A stretch of 64,000 nt of DNA from Ollibium composti (GTDB lineage Bacteria; Pseudomonadota; Alphaproteobacteria; Rhizobiales; Rhizobiaceae). The number at the start of each line of letters is the position of its first letter. Positions within the stretch are counted from its first letter, which is position 1. The DNA is taken from positions 27,963 through 91,962 of the forward strand of contig NZ_SSNY01000014.1 of NCBI RefSeq assembly GCF_004801285.1, written 5' to 3'. Positions 35,434-43,519 of this stretch are shown here, piece after piece. A program made the position numbers and the translations under genes. The notes beneath the pieces were generated by a model. It was not told the origin of the DNA. It did not search any database and was given only the letters and a program-made list of their open reading frames with translations.

Positions 35434-35624
35434 CCGTCCCCCCGAATGGATGCCCCAAGAATAACCGACCGTAGTCGGCGCCTCGGCGCCGCGCAAGAGC
35501 GGCTTTCGATGGAGGCGTCGTCCCGCACTTCAGCCCGCTGCCGATGGGTGCGGGGACGACGGCGGATTGCCCCGCCGCCGTCCTGAAAAGATGGATGAAC
35601 CGCCTGTTCCGACGGCCATCCGGC

Positions 35625-36743
35625 CTACTTCCAGAGGCTGTTGATCCACTCGATGTTGACGGCGTTCAGCCGGATAGCGGTATTGGCATCCGGGCTTTCG
35701 GCGATGTTCACGCCGGTGATGATGCGCTGCTTGGACTTGTTGTCGTAGGCATAGACCGAACTGCCCGAGGAACCCGGATAGGTATCGCAATCGTAGGCGA
35801 AATTCTCCGGTCCGATGTTCTCGGCCATCACGTCGCAGGTGGCGCGCCACATCGTGCCCATCGGCTTATCGCCCGGATAGCCGACAATGTTGGCGGTGAA
35901 GTCGCCGAGATCGTCGAAATTGGAATAGCCGAGCCAACCCAAGCTGTTGCCGACGTCCTGCTTCAGCGTGACGATGCCGAGATCCCAAGGCACGACCGAG
36001 CCGTAATAGCCCTGATAGTTGTCGATGAAGCCCTGCAGGATATAGGCGCTGTCATAGGTGAAGGAGCCGAACGGCGCGTCGTCGGCGGTGCTGCCGTTGA
36101 GCGCCGGCACGAACAGGAACTCGTCCAGCCAGTCCTTGTCCTCGTGGCTGTAAAGGCAGTGCGCGGCGGTGAGAACCGTGCGCGGACCGATCAGCGTCGC
36201 CGAGCAGCTGCCGTAGCTGCCCGTCTTGGGCGACTTGGCTTCCAGATAACCGATGGCGCTGAACGGATAGACCTTGGTGTTCTTGATCTGGACGCGATCG
36301 TCATCGCCGAACACCTGGCGGTTCGCCTCGTCGCCCTCGTTCAGTGCCGGATCTTCGGTCTTCTGCGGCCCGGATGCCGCATCGTCGCCGGATTGCCCCC
36401 CGTCGGCCGGTGCGTTCATCTCCTCGATCACGAGGTTGCGGATCGCCTCGCTCGGCGCTTCCCTGATGGCCTTGCCGTCGGACGACTTGCCAACGACGCC
36501 GTAGGACTTCACCGCCGTCTCCTCGTCGGTCAGCGGCGCGGCGCGGCTGGCTTCGTCCTCGCTCAGCTTCGGCGGCGCGATCGGTTTGGCCCGGCCCGGC
36601 TTGAAGTCGTCCGAGCCGACGTCACGCATGCTTTCGCTGTTGCCGGCATTGGCGCTGCCGGCCTGCTGCGCCGAGGCAGGCAACGCCCACATGGCCGTCG
36701 ACACAAGCGCGGACGCAATGATGGTCTTTGTCAGTTTTGTCAC
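35625..36743 (-). CDS. Exported V8-like (S1B) serine protease
   Basis: The 372-residue protein starts at GTG 36743 after GGGAGAG. It has a signal peptide (SALVSTAMWALPASA), an acidic pro-region of about 135 residues, and a chymotrypsin-fold domain. The triad is His195 in LTAAHCLYS, Asp254 in PWDLGIVTL and Ser326 in YPGSSGSSVY. The GxSGS pattern and the short spacing between elements resemble glutamyl endopeptidase/V8-type proteases. It should act outside the cytoplasm. It is divergent from the trypsin-like gene at 37059, sharing a 315-bp promoter region with it. Confidence 0.88.
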   Translation of the reverse strand: MTKLTKTIIASALVSTAMWALPASAQQAGSANAGNSESMRDVGSDDFKPGRAKPIAPPKLSEDEASRAAPLTDEETAVKSYGVVGKSSDGKAIREAPSEAIRNLVIEEMNAPADGGQSGDDAASGPQKTEDPALNEGDEANRQVFGDDDRVQIKNTKVYPFSAIGYLEAKSPKTGSYGSCSATLIGPRTVLTAAHCLYSHEDKDWLDEFLFVPALNGSTADDAPFGSFTYDSAYILQGFIDNYQGYYGSVVPWDLGIVTLKQDVGNSLGWLGYSNFDDLGDFTANIVGYPGDKPMGTMWRATCDVMAENIGPENFAYDCDTYPGSSGSSVYAYDNKSKQRIITGVNIAESPDANTAIRLNAVNIEWINSLWK

Positions 36744-37058
36744 GTTGAGACTCTCCCAAAAGTCAGCAAAGGCTGGATCAGAACAGAACAATGTTGTCGA
36801 GATCGTGGTGGCATTCGAAGATGCCGGCGCCCTCGCGATCCCCCTTATCGCGGCCGTATCTTCACCCCCGGCGCGCCTTCGCAGTCTGCCCAAAATATTC
36901 CCATTTTGGAAACGACAAATCGCTTCCACGTAGCCCGCGGGGGGCTATAGGGTCCGCAACGGGCAGGGCACGGACATCCATGGATTCCAGCGACGAGGCG
37001 CGCCGCAGCGAACGGCACGCCGCCTGCCTTGGGGAACAACCGTCTCAGGAGGACACAG
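36744..37058. other. Divergent promoter region of the two serine-protease genes
   Basis: No gene is visible in these 315 bp. They contain a CCAAAAT/ATTTTGG palindrome (36890-36909), a TAGCCC/GGGCTA hairpin near 36932-36948, and a strong AGGAGG site for the rightward gene. Confidence 0.55.
36890..36909. promoter_or_regulatory. Candidate operator between divergent protease genes
   Basis: CCAAAAT (36890-36896) and ATTTTGG (36903-36909) are perfect 7-bp inverted arms with a 6-bp spacer, in a locally AT-rich patch. The position between two divergent genes of the same island suggests shared control. No regulator gene is found within the island. Confidence 0.4.
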
Positions 37059-38174
37059 GTGACTTTCATTAATCGGATGGGCATCAATCGAGTGGGCATC
37101 GACCGGGCTTCATCACTCGCCGCCGCGTCGCTGCTGGCGCTCGCAGCCACGGCAGCGGTCGGTGGCGCCGCATATGCCGACGCCGCCAAACCGGAAGCGG
37201 CGGTATCGCCGATGAAGCGCGTCGCCGAGGCGCGCGACAAGGCAAAGGCCGAAAATCCCGACGGCGCCGATCGCGTCTTCGGCGGCAAGGAGGCCGAGAA
37301 AGGGCAGTACCCGTTCCAGGTCGCGCTGCTGACCAGCGAGCGGCTGGATGAGAGCGCCGACTCGCAACCCAACGCCCAGTTCTGCGGCGGCAGCCTGATC
37401 GCCCCGCAATGGGTGCTGACGGCGGCGCACTGCCTGTCCGACAACGGCGAGGCGATCGATCCGGCTTCGGTGACCATCCTGATCGGCGCCACCCATCTCG
37501 CCGAAGGCAAACGGGCCAAGGTCAGCGAGGTCGTCGTCCACGAGGGCTATTCGACCGAGACGCTCGACAACGACCTCGGCCTGTTGCGGCTCGCTGAACC
37601 CGTCGACGCGCCGATCATCAGGATCAGCGCCACCGCCGCGCCCGATAGCGGCAAGACCACCGTGACCGGCTGGGGCATGATGGAGGACGGCACCTTCCCC
37701 AACGACCTGATGGTCGCCGACCTCGACCTGGAGCCGAACGCGGCCTGCAACAGCGGCATCAAGCAGATCTACGCCAGCGATCTCAGGATGGCGCTCGGCC
37801 AGCTTGCCGGCCGCATGCGCTATTCGGAAAAAGGCATCGAGGCGGGCGCCGAGGCCATCGCTTCCGACATGCGCGATCCGCTGACGGCCAACATGATCTG
37901 CGCCGGCACCACCAGCGGCCAGCGCGACGCCTGCAACGGCGACAGCGGCGGCCCGCTGTTCGTCGACGGCAAGGATGGGCCGGAGCAGATCGGCGTCGTC
38001 TCCTGGGGCGAAGGCCCGGCTGACGGCACCGCCGCCTGTGGCCACAAGAACGCATACGGCGTCTACACCCGCCTCGGCAACTACGTGTCCTGGGTCGAGG
38101 CCAGGATGCAGATGCCGGCCCCTGCGCCGGAAAAGGCGCCGGGCAACGGCATCGCGCAGAAGCCTAAGACGTAG
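37059..38174 (+). CDS. Exported trypsin-like (S1A) serine protease zymogen
   Basis: The 371-residue protein starts at GTG 37059 behind CAGGAGGAC. It has a signal or anchor segment (SSLAAASLLALAATAAVGG), a pro-peptide, and a chymotrypsin-fold domain beginning VFGGKEAEKGQYPFQVALL right after Arg72. The triad is His124 in LTAAHCLS, Asp172 in LDNDLGLLRL and Ser296 in CNGDSGGPL. Asp290, six residues before the serine, is the equivalent of trypsin Asp189, so Arg/Lys specificity is expected. The Arg72-Val73 site has the form of a trypsin activation site. It could be cut by itself or by the neighbouring metacaspases. Confidence 0.92.
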   Translation: MTFINRMGINRVGIDRASSLAAASLLALAATAAVGGAAYADAAKPEAAVSPMKRVAEARDKAKAENPDGADRVFGGKEAEKGQYPFQVALLTSERLDESADSQPNAQFCGGSLIAPQWVLTAAHCLSDNGEAIDPASVTILIGATHLAEGKRAKVSEVVVHEGYSTETLDNDLGLLRLAEPVDAPIIRISATAAPDSGKTTVTGWGMMEDGTFPNDLMVADLDLEPNAACNSGIKQIYASDLRMALGQLAGRMRYSEKGIEAGAEAIASDMRDPLTANMICAGTTSGQRDACNGDSGGPLFVDGKDGPEQIGVVSWGEGPADGTAACGHKNAYGVYTRLGNYVSWVEARMQMPAPAPEKAPGNGIAQKPKT

Positions 38175-38237
38175 GGCTTTTTTAGAACAGGTTTCGGGCG
38201 GCGGGAGAAATCCCGCCGCTTCCGTCTTGATTGCCTA

Positions 38238-38284
38238 GAGCATTTTGCAGCCAGACGGTATCGTTGGCGTCGCACAAATGCGGC
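38238..38284. repeat. Short dispersed hairpin repeat, copy 2
   Basis: The sequence starts gagcattttgcagccagacg and ends gtcgcacaaatgcgg. It matches the copy at 24745-24790 with a few substitutions and one indel. One change in the stem (GCCA with TGGC instead of GCCG with CGGC) keeps the pairing. Confidence 0.65.
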
Positions 38285-38297
38285 CAAAACAAAGAGA

Positions 38298-38330
38298 TAG
38301 ATCGTTTCACCGTTTCCGTGAAACGATCTA
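38298..38330 (-). terminator. Perfect 13-bp hairpin at the end of the aldo/keto reductase gene
   Basis: TAGATCGTTTCAC and GTGAAACGATCTA pair perfectly around a 7-nt loop. On the minus strand the hairpin overlaps the stop codon and is followed by TCTCTTTGTTTT, a T-rich tract. It probably ends minus-strand transcription and may also act weakly on the trypsin transcript. Confidence 0.6.
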
Positions 38331-39374
38331 TTTCCGCGGCGGTCCCTTGCGTTCGGCCGAGGCGGCCCAAAGGTTGATGTCGGCCTCGCGCGCATAACGG
38401 TCGATCTCGACCAGTTCCGCCTCGCTGAAATCGAGATTTTTCAACGCGCCGATGCAGTCTTCGACCTGACTTGGCCGGCTGGCGCCGATCAGCGCCGAGG
38501 TGACGCGCCCGCCACGCAGCACCCAGGCCAACGCCATTTGCGCCAGGCTCTGGCCGCGCTTACCGGCGATATCGTTCAGCGCCTTGATATTGGCGACGGT
38601 CCGCTCGTTGATGAAGGCGGTTCTGAGCGACTTGCCCTGGCTGGCCCTGCTACCCTCGGGGATGCCGCCGAGATACTTGTCCGTCAGCATGCCTTGCGCC
38701 AGCGGCGAAAACACGATCGAGCCGACGCCGAGCCCCTCCAACGTGTCGAGCAGCCCGTCCTCCTCGACCCAGCGGTTGAGCATCGAATAGCTCGGCTGGT
38801 GGATCAGGCAGGGTGTGCCCAGCCGGTGCAGGATGTCAGCCGCCTCGCGCGTGCGCTGCGAATTGTAGGAGGAGATGCCGGCGTAGAGCGCCTTGCCGGA
38901 GCGCACCGCATGATCGAGTGCCCCCATCGTCTCCTCCAGCGGGGTGTCAGGATCGAAACGGTGGGAATAGAAGATGTCGACATAGTCGAGCCCCATGCGC
39001 TTCAGGCTCTGGTCGAGGCTGGCAAGCAGGTATTTGCGGCTGCCCCATTCGCCATAGGGGCCGGCCCACATCTCGTAGCCGGCCTTGGTCGAGATGATCA
39101 GCTCGTCGCGATAGCCGGCGAGATCGGTGCGCAGGATTTCGCCGAAGGCCCGCTCGGCCGAGCCGGGCGGCGGGCCGTAATTGTTGGCGAGGTCGAAATG
39201 GGTGATGCCGAGGTCAAACGCCTTGTGCACGATCGCCTGCTTGGTGCGATGCGGCGTGTCGTCACCAAAGTTATGCCAAAGCCCGAGCGAGATCGCCGGC
39301 AGTTTCAGGCCCGAGCGCCCGCAGCGATTGTAGAGCATGGAAGAATAGCGGTTCTCGGCAGGGGTATAGGGCAT
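38328..39374 (-). CDS. mgrA: Aldo/keto reductase, L-glyceraldehyde 3-phosphate reductase (YghZ) family
   Basis: The 348-residue TIM-barrel oxidoreductase follows the YghZ pattern: YNRCGRSGLKLPAISLGLW, ITHFDLANNYGPPPGSAE (catalytic Asp and Tyr), ISTKAGYEMWAGPYGEW, DYVDIFYSHRFDPDTPLEE (active-site His) and the NADPH-binding ALIGASRPSQVEDCI. The family reduces L-glyceraldehyde 3-phosphate and methylglyoxal-type aldehydes. It lies downstream of the sugar ABC operon on the same strand, separated by a palindromic repeat, so co-transcription is uncertain. Confidence 0.9.
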   Translation of the reverse strand: MPYTPAENRYSSMLYNRCGRSGLKLPAISLGLWHNFGDDTPHRTKQAIVHKAFDLGITHFDLANNYGPPPGSAERAFGEILRTDLAGYRDELIISTKAGYEMWAGPYGEWGSRKYLLASLDQSLKRMGLDYVDIFYSHRFDPDTPLEETMGALDHAVRSGKALYAGISSYNSQRTREAADILHRLGTPCLIHQPSYSMLNRWVEEDGLLDTLEGLGVGSIVFSPLAQGMLTDKYLGGIPEGSRASQGKSLRTAFINERTVANIKALNDIAGKRGQSLAQMALAWVLRGGRVTSALIGASRPSQVEDCIGALKNLDFSEAELVEIDRYAREADINLWAASAERKGPPRK

Positions 39375-39400
39375 GAGATACTTCCAGTTGAAAAATTACG

Positions 39401-39532
39401 GGTGCGTCCTTCGAGGTTCGCTCCGCTCACACCTCAGGATGAGGGAGGTCGTGAGCAAACGCTGACCACGGAGGTCGCACCAAACGGTCCTCATCCTGAG
39501 GTGCGAGCGGAGCGAGCCTCGAAGGACGCACC
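39401..39532. repeat. Palindromic rhizobial repeat
   Basis: GGTGCGTCCTTCGAGG (39401-39416) and CCTCGAAGGACGCACC (39517-39532) are perfect inverted ends. Inside them, gctccgctcacacctcagga and tcctgaggtgcgagcggagc are imperfect inverted partners. Related palindromes are common in rhizobial and Bradyrhizobium-type genomes. It separates the aldo/keto reductase gene from the Gfo/Idh gene. Confidence 0.85.
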
Positions 39533-39566
39533 TGCAATTCAACCTGTTCGAGATAAAACGGCAAGG

Positions 39567-40706
39567 CTACTTCTTCGCCAAGAGCCCCTTTGCTTCCTTC
39601 ACCCCAAGCGCCGCCGGCCGTTCGCAAGTGGTCTGCATGGCGACAAACTTACCCGTTTCGCCGGACTTGAGGATGCCCGTCATAACGTCCACCGCGTGCA
39701 GCGCCAGTTCCATCGAGCAGCGATGCGGCCGGCCTTCCATGATCGCCAGCGCCATGTCGGCAAGGCCGGCGGTGCGGTAATTGGCCATCATGCCGTGCGG
39801 ATGCTTCTCGTTGGCAACGGCGAAGGGATGGTCCCATTTCGGCAGCGCCTTCACCGCCGATTCGCCCTTGGTGTAGCTGACCGTACCGCCGAAGAAATTC
39901 GGGTCCGGCACGAAGACGGTGCCGGCCTCGCCGTAGAGTTCCATCGGCGCGTGGCCATGGCGCCAGACATCCCAGCTCGTATTCAGCGTCACCACAGCGC
40001 CGCTCTCGAACTGGAGAATCGCATGGATGGTTGTCGGCGTGTTGACGGGGATTCTCTCGCCTCGACGCGGTTTCGACAGGATCGTGCGCTCCTTCGCCGG
40101 CGTGGTGGCGACGGCGGCAACCTGGCGTATCGGGCCGATCAGCTGGATCAGGTCGGTGACGTAGTAGGGACCGATATCGAGCATCGGCCCTGCCCCCGGC
40201 TGGAAGAAGAAATCCGGGTTGGGATGCCAGTGCTCCATGCCGTGGCTCATCACGTAGCAGGTGCCGCTGGTGATTTTTCCGACCTTGCCGGTGTCGATCA
40301 GGTTTCGCACCAGCTGATGTGCGCCGCCCAGGAAAGTGTCCGGCGCCGAGCCGATGCGCAGGCCGTTTTTCCCGGCCCGCTTCTTCAGGTCGAGCCCTTC
40401 CTTGACCGAAAGGACGAAGGGCTTTTCCGAATAGACGTGCTTGCCGGCGTCGAGCACACGCTTCGACACCTCGTAGTGCACCGCCGGAATGGTGAGGTTG
40501 ACGACGATGTCGATGTCCTTCGCCGAGAGCAGATCGTCCACCGTCTCGGCGCGCAGTTTGAACTCCTTCGCCCGCGCCTTCGCCGCCTCCATATTGATAT
40601 CCGCGCAAGCCCGCATCTCGATGCCGCGAAACAGCGACGCCAGACGGAAATAGGCGGCCGAGATGTTGCCGCAGCCGATGACGCCGATCCCGAGTCTTTT
40701 CGCCAT
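39567..40706 (-). CDS. Gfo/Idh/MocA-family NAD(P)-dependent sugar oxidoreductase
   Basis: The 379-residue protein has the N-terminal Rossmann domain (IGVIGCGNISAAYFRLAS, VVNLTIPAVHYEVSKRVLDA, HVYSEKPFVLS with the catalytic-site EKP lysine) and a C-terminal GFO_IDH_MocA domain (GPMLDIGPYYVTDLIQLIG). Such enzymes oxidise or reduce sugars, cyclitols and their keto forms. It is the last gene before the repeat in the ABC-transporter operon and lies 12 bp after the TIM-barrel isomerase gene, so both probably act on the imported compound. Confidence 0.9.
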   Translation of the reverse strand: MAKRLGIGVIGCGNISAAYFRLASLFRGIEMRACADINMEAAKARAKEFKLRAETVDDLLSAKDIDIVVNLTIPAVHYEVSKRVLDAGKHVYSEKPFVLSVKEGLDLKKRAGKNGLRIGSAPDTFLGGAHQLVRNLIDTGKVGKITSGTCYVMSHGMEHWHPNPDFFFQPGAGPMLDIGPYYVTDLIQLIGPIRQVAAVATTPAKERTILSKPRRGERIPVNTPTTIHAILQFESGAVVTLNTSWDVWRHGHAPMELYGEAGTVFVPDPNFFGGTVSYTKGESAVKALPKWDHPFAVANEKHPHGMMANYRTAGLADMALAIMEGRPHRCSMELALHAVDVMTGILKSGETGKFVAMQTTCERPAALGVKEAKGLLAKK

Positions 40707-40718
40707 GGTCCCCTCCGC

Positions 40719-41465
40719 TCACCAGGCCTTGGCCGATGCGATCGAGCGGCGCGCGAAACGGCCGATGTCGTTCGGGTTATCCTGCTCCATGACGTAATAT
40801 TCGGCAGCGGTCTTCGAACGCAGCGCCTTGAACAGGCCGGGCCAGTCGAGCGTGCCGTGGCCAACGTCCGACCAGCCGTCCTCGTCCAGCCCCTCGCCTG
40901 CCCTGGCGATGTCCTTCACGTGCACGGCGGCAATCCGCTTGCCGTGCCTCTCGATCCACGGCAGGGGATCGGTTCCGTTGCGCACCACCCAGGCGACATC
41001 CATCTCCCAACCGATGCCGGGTGCGGCCGACAGGATATGGTCCATCGGCACGGAGCCGCCGGGCAGCGCCTGGAACTCGAAATCGTGGTTGTGCCAGGCG
41101 AAGCCATAGCCGGCCGCCTTCGCCTTCTCGCCGGCCTTCGCCAGCCGCTCGGCGAAACCGCGCCAACCGGCGGCATCGGTCGGCCGTGCTTCGGCGACGA
41201 GATAGGGGCAGATCAACAGCTTCATGCCGAGCACCTCGGCGAGCCGGCGCACGCCGTCGAAATCATTATCCAGCGCCTCGATGGAAAAATGCCCGGTCGG
41301 CATGGTGAGGCCGTTCCTGTCCAGTTCGGCGCGCAAGGCCTTCGGATCGTCGTAGACGCCGCCGAAGCCCTCGACCTGGGTATAGCCCGCCTCGCCGAGC
41401 ATTTTCAGCACGGCGTCCCACGGCTGGAAGTTGCGGGCGCTGTAGAGTTGGAATGACCAGTTCAT
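40719..41465 (-). CDS. Sugar phosphate isomerase/epimerase (xylose-isomerase-like TIM barrel)
   Basis: The 248-residue AP_endonuc_2-type barrel has the metal-site stretches FAWHNHDFEF, IGWEMDVAWVVRNG and AAVHVKDIA, and ends with a conserved MEQDNPND glutamate. The family includes inosose dehydratases, hydroxypyruvate isomerases and ketose epimerases, so the reaction is uncertain. It lies between the transporter ATPase gene and the Gfo/Idh gene in one operon. A pairing of Gfo/Idh and such a barrel is typical of 3-keto-sugar or cyclitol pathways. Confidence 0.85.
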   Translation of the reverse strand: MNWSFQLYSARNFQPWDAVLKMLGEAGYTQVEGFGGVYDDPKALRAELDRNGLTMPTGHFSIEALDNDFDGVRRLAEVLGMKLLICPYLVAEARPTDAAGWRGFAERLAKAGEKAKAAGYGFAWHNHDFEFQALPGGSVPMDHILSAAPGIGWEMDVAWVVRNGTDPLPWIERHGKRIAAVHVKDIARAGEGLDEDGWSDVGHGTLDWPGLFKALRSKTAAEYYVMEQDNPNDIGRFARRSIASAKAW

Positions 41466-41496
41466 CGTTTCTGTCCGTTTGCTGGGAGGAAAATTC

Positions 41497-42600
41497 TCAA
41501 ATCCGCTTGCCGGCCTCGCCGTCGAACAGGGAGGCCCGCATCGGATCGAAGCCGATCGTCACCGTCTCGCCGGCGGCGGGAGCCCGCTCGGCGCCGACGC
41601 GCACACTGAATTTTTGACCGGCGACGAGCAGCCAGACCAGTGTGTCTGAGCCCATCGGCTCGACCACCTCGACCGTTGCCGTCATCGAGAACGGCCAGTC
41701 CTCGCCGCTGTTCAGCGCGACATGCTCCGGCCGGATGCCGAATGCCGCCGATCCAGCCACGGGGTTCCGCTCGAAACCGTAGGTCGACAGCGGAATCGAG
41801 ATACCGTCGGCGGCGAAATGCCAGCCGCCTTTCCCGTCTTCCAGCCGCCCTTCGAGAAAGTTCATGCCCGGCGAACCGAGGAAACCGGCGACGAAACGAT
41901 TGACCGGCCGGTTGTAGATGACCGGCGGCGCGTCGAACTGCTGGATGACGCCGCCGCGCATGACGGCGATACGGTCGGCCAGCGTCATCGCCTCGATCTG
42001 GTCGTGGGTGACGTAGATCATCGTGTTCTTCAGCTTCCGGTGCAGGAGCTTGATCTCCACGCGCAGTTCCGAGCGCAACTTGGCGTCGAGGTTCGATAGC
42101 GGCTCGTCGAACAGGAAGACGTCGACGTCGCGCACCAGCGCCCGGCCGATGGCGACACGTTGGCGCTGGCCGCCGGAAAGCGCCGCCGGCTTGCGTTGCA
42201 GCAGCGGTTCGATCTGCAGGATTTCGGCCGCGCGGGCGATGCGCCGGGCGATCTCGTCCTTCGGCGTGCCGGCGACGCGCAAGCCGAAGGACAGGTTCTT
42301 CTCCACCGTCATCTGCGGATAGAGCGCGTAGGACTGGAACACCATGCCGATGCCGCGCTCGGCCGGCTCCTGCCAGGTGACGTTCTTGCCCTTGATGAAG
42401 ATACGGCCGTCGGAAATATCGAGCAGGCCGGCGATGCAGTTGAGCAGCGTGGACTTGCCGCAGCCGGATGGACCGAGCAGCACCACGAACTCGCCGTCGG
42501 CAATGTCGAGGTTGAGCGATTTCAGCACTGAGACGGCGCCGAAATCGAGCGACAGGCCCTGCACGGACACGCTGGCGCTGGAGGGGACGGTCAGGTTCAT
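41497..42600 (-). CDS. Sugar ABC transporter ATP-binding protein (UgpC/MsmK type)
   Basis: The 367-residue ATPase has Walker A GPSGCGKSTLL, signature LSGGQRQRVAIGRALVRD, Walker B VFLFDEPLSNLD and the switch His in VTHDQIEAM. The C-terminal regulatory TOBE-like domain (about 240-367) is typical of MalK/UgpC proteins. It energises the two permeases encoded immediately upstream; its start is 5 bp from the second permease stop. Confidence 0.95.
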   Translation of the reverse strand: MNLTVPSSASVSVQGLSLDFGAVSVLKSLNLDIADGEFVVLLGPSGCGKSTLLNCIAGLLDISDGRIFIKGKNVTWQEPAERGIGMVFQSYALYPQMTVEKNLSFGLRVAGTPKDEIARRIARAAEILQIEPLLQRKPAALSGGQRQRVAIGRALVRDVDVFLFDEPLSNLDAKLRSELRVEIKLLHRKLKNTMIYVTHDQIEAMTLADRIAVMRGGVIQQFDAPPVIYNRPVNRFVAGFLGSPGMNFLEGRLEDGKGGWHFAADGISIPLSTYGFERNPVAGSAAFGIRPEHVALNSGEDWPFSMTATVEVVEPMGSDTLVWLLVAGQKFSVRVGAERAPAAGETVTIGFDPMRASLFDGEAGKRI

Positions 42601-42604
42601 GCGC

Positions 42605-43519
42605 TCACCCCTTCACCGCGCCGGCGGCGATGCCGCGCACGAACAGTTTTCCCGAAACGAAGTAGACCAGGAGCGGCACCAGGCCGGTCAGCAGCGTCGC
42701 CGCCATGTTGACGTTGTATTCCTTCACCCCCTGCACGGAGTTGACGATGTTGTTGAGCTGCACCGTCATCGGATAGAGGTCGGGCTTGGTGTAGACGACG
42801 CCGAACAGGAAGTCGTTCCAGATGCCGGTGATCTGGATGATGACGGCGACGACGAAGATCGGCAGTGACATCGGCAGCATGATGCGCAGATAAATGCCCC
42901 AGAAGCCGGCACCATCGACGCGCGCGGCCTTGAACAGTTCCTCCGGCAGCGAAGCGAAATAGTTCCGGAACAGAAGCGTCAGGATCGGCATGCCGAAGAT
43001 CGAGTGCACCAGCACCAGCCCCGTCAGCGTGCCGTAGAGGCCTATCTCGCGAAGGATGATGACGATTGGATAGAGCATCACCTGGTAGGGAATGAAGGCG
43101 CCGACGATGAGGATGGTGAAGAACACCTCCGCCCCCTTGAAACGCCAGTTGGCGAGCGCATAGCCGTTCACCGAGGCGATCGCGATCGACAGGATCACCG
43201 ACGGCACGGTGATGCGCACAGAATTCCAGAAGCCACGCGAGAGACCGTCGCAGTTGAGACCCGTGCACGCCTCGGCCCACGCCTTCACCCACGGCTGGAA
43301 GGTGATCTCGACCGGCGGCGCGAAGATGTGGCCGAGCCGGATTTCCGGCATGCCCTTCAAGGAGGTTACGACCATCACGTAGAGCGGCAACAGATAATAG
43401 ACTGCGACGACGAACAGCGTGCCGTAGAGGATGATGTTGCGGCGCGACAGCGTTCGGCGCGGCTTCCGACCACGCGGCCCGTCGGCAGCGGAAGTGGTAT
43501 CGGCTGTCGCAACGCTCAT
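42605..43519 (-). CDS. Carbohydrate ABC transporter permease (MalG type)
   Basis: The 304-residue inner-membrane protein has six predicted helices. The EAA loop contacting the ATPase is EELFKAARVDGAGFWGIYL. A periplasmic loop with two cysteines (EACTGLNCDGLS) follows the first helix. Its ATG overlaps the stop of the first permease (43516-43519), so the two are translated together. With the ATPase and binding protein it forms a CUT1 sugar importer. Confidence 0.93.
   Translation of the reverse strand: MSVATADTTSAADGPRGRKPRRTLSRRNIILYGTLFVVAVYYLLPLYVMVVTSLKGMPEIRLGHIFAPPVEITFQPWVKAWAEACTGLNCDGLSRGFWNSVRITVPSVILSIAIASVNGYALANWRFKGAEVFFTILIVGAFIPYQVMLYPIVIILREIGLYGTLTGLVLVHSIFGMPILTLLFRNYFASLPEELFKAARVDGAGFWGIYLRIMLPMSLPIFVVAVIIQITGIWNDFLFGVVYTKPDLYPMTVQLNNIVNSVQGVKEYNVNMAATLLTGLVPLLVYFVSGKLFVRGIAAGAVKG

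Noticed and set aside
25430..38174. CBASS, gasdermin or type III CRISPR-associated caspase system
   Set aside because: No nucleotide cyclase, gasdermin-like protein, TPR-CHAT or Cas gene is present, and the proteins carry export signals.
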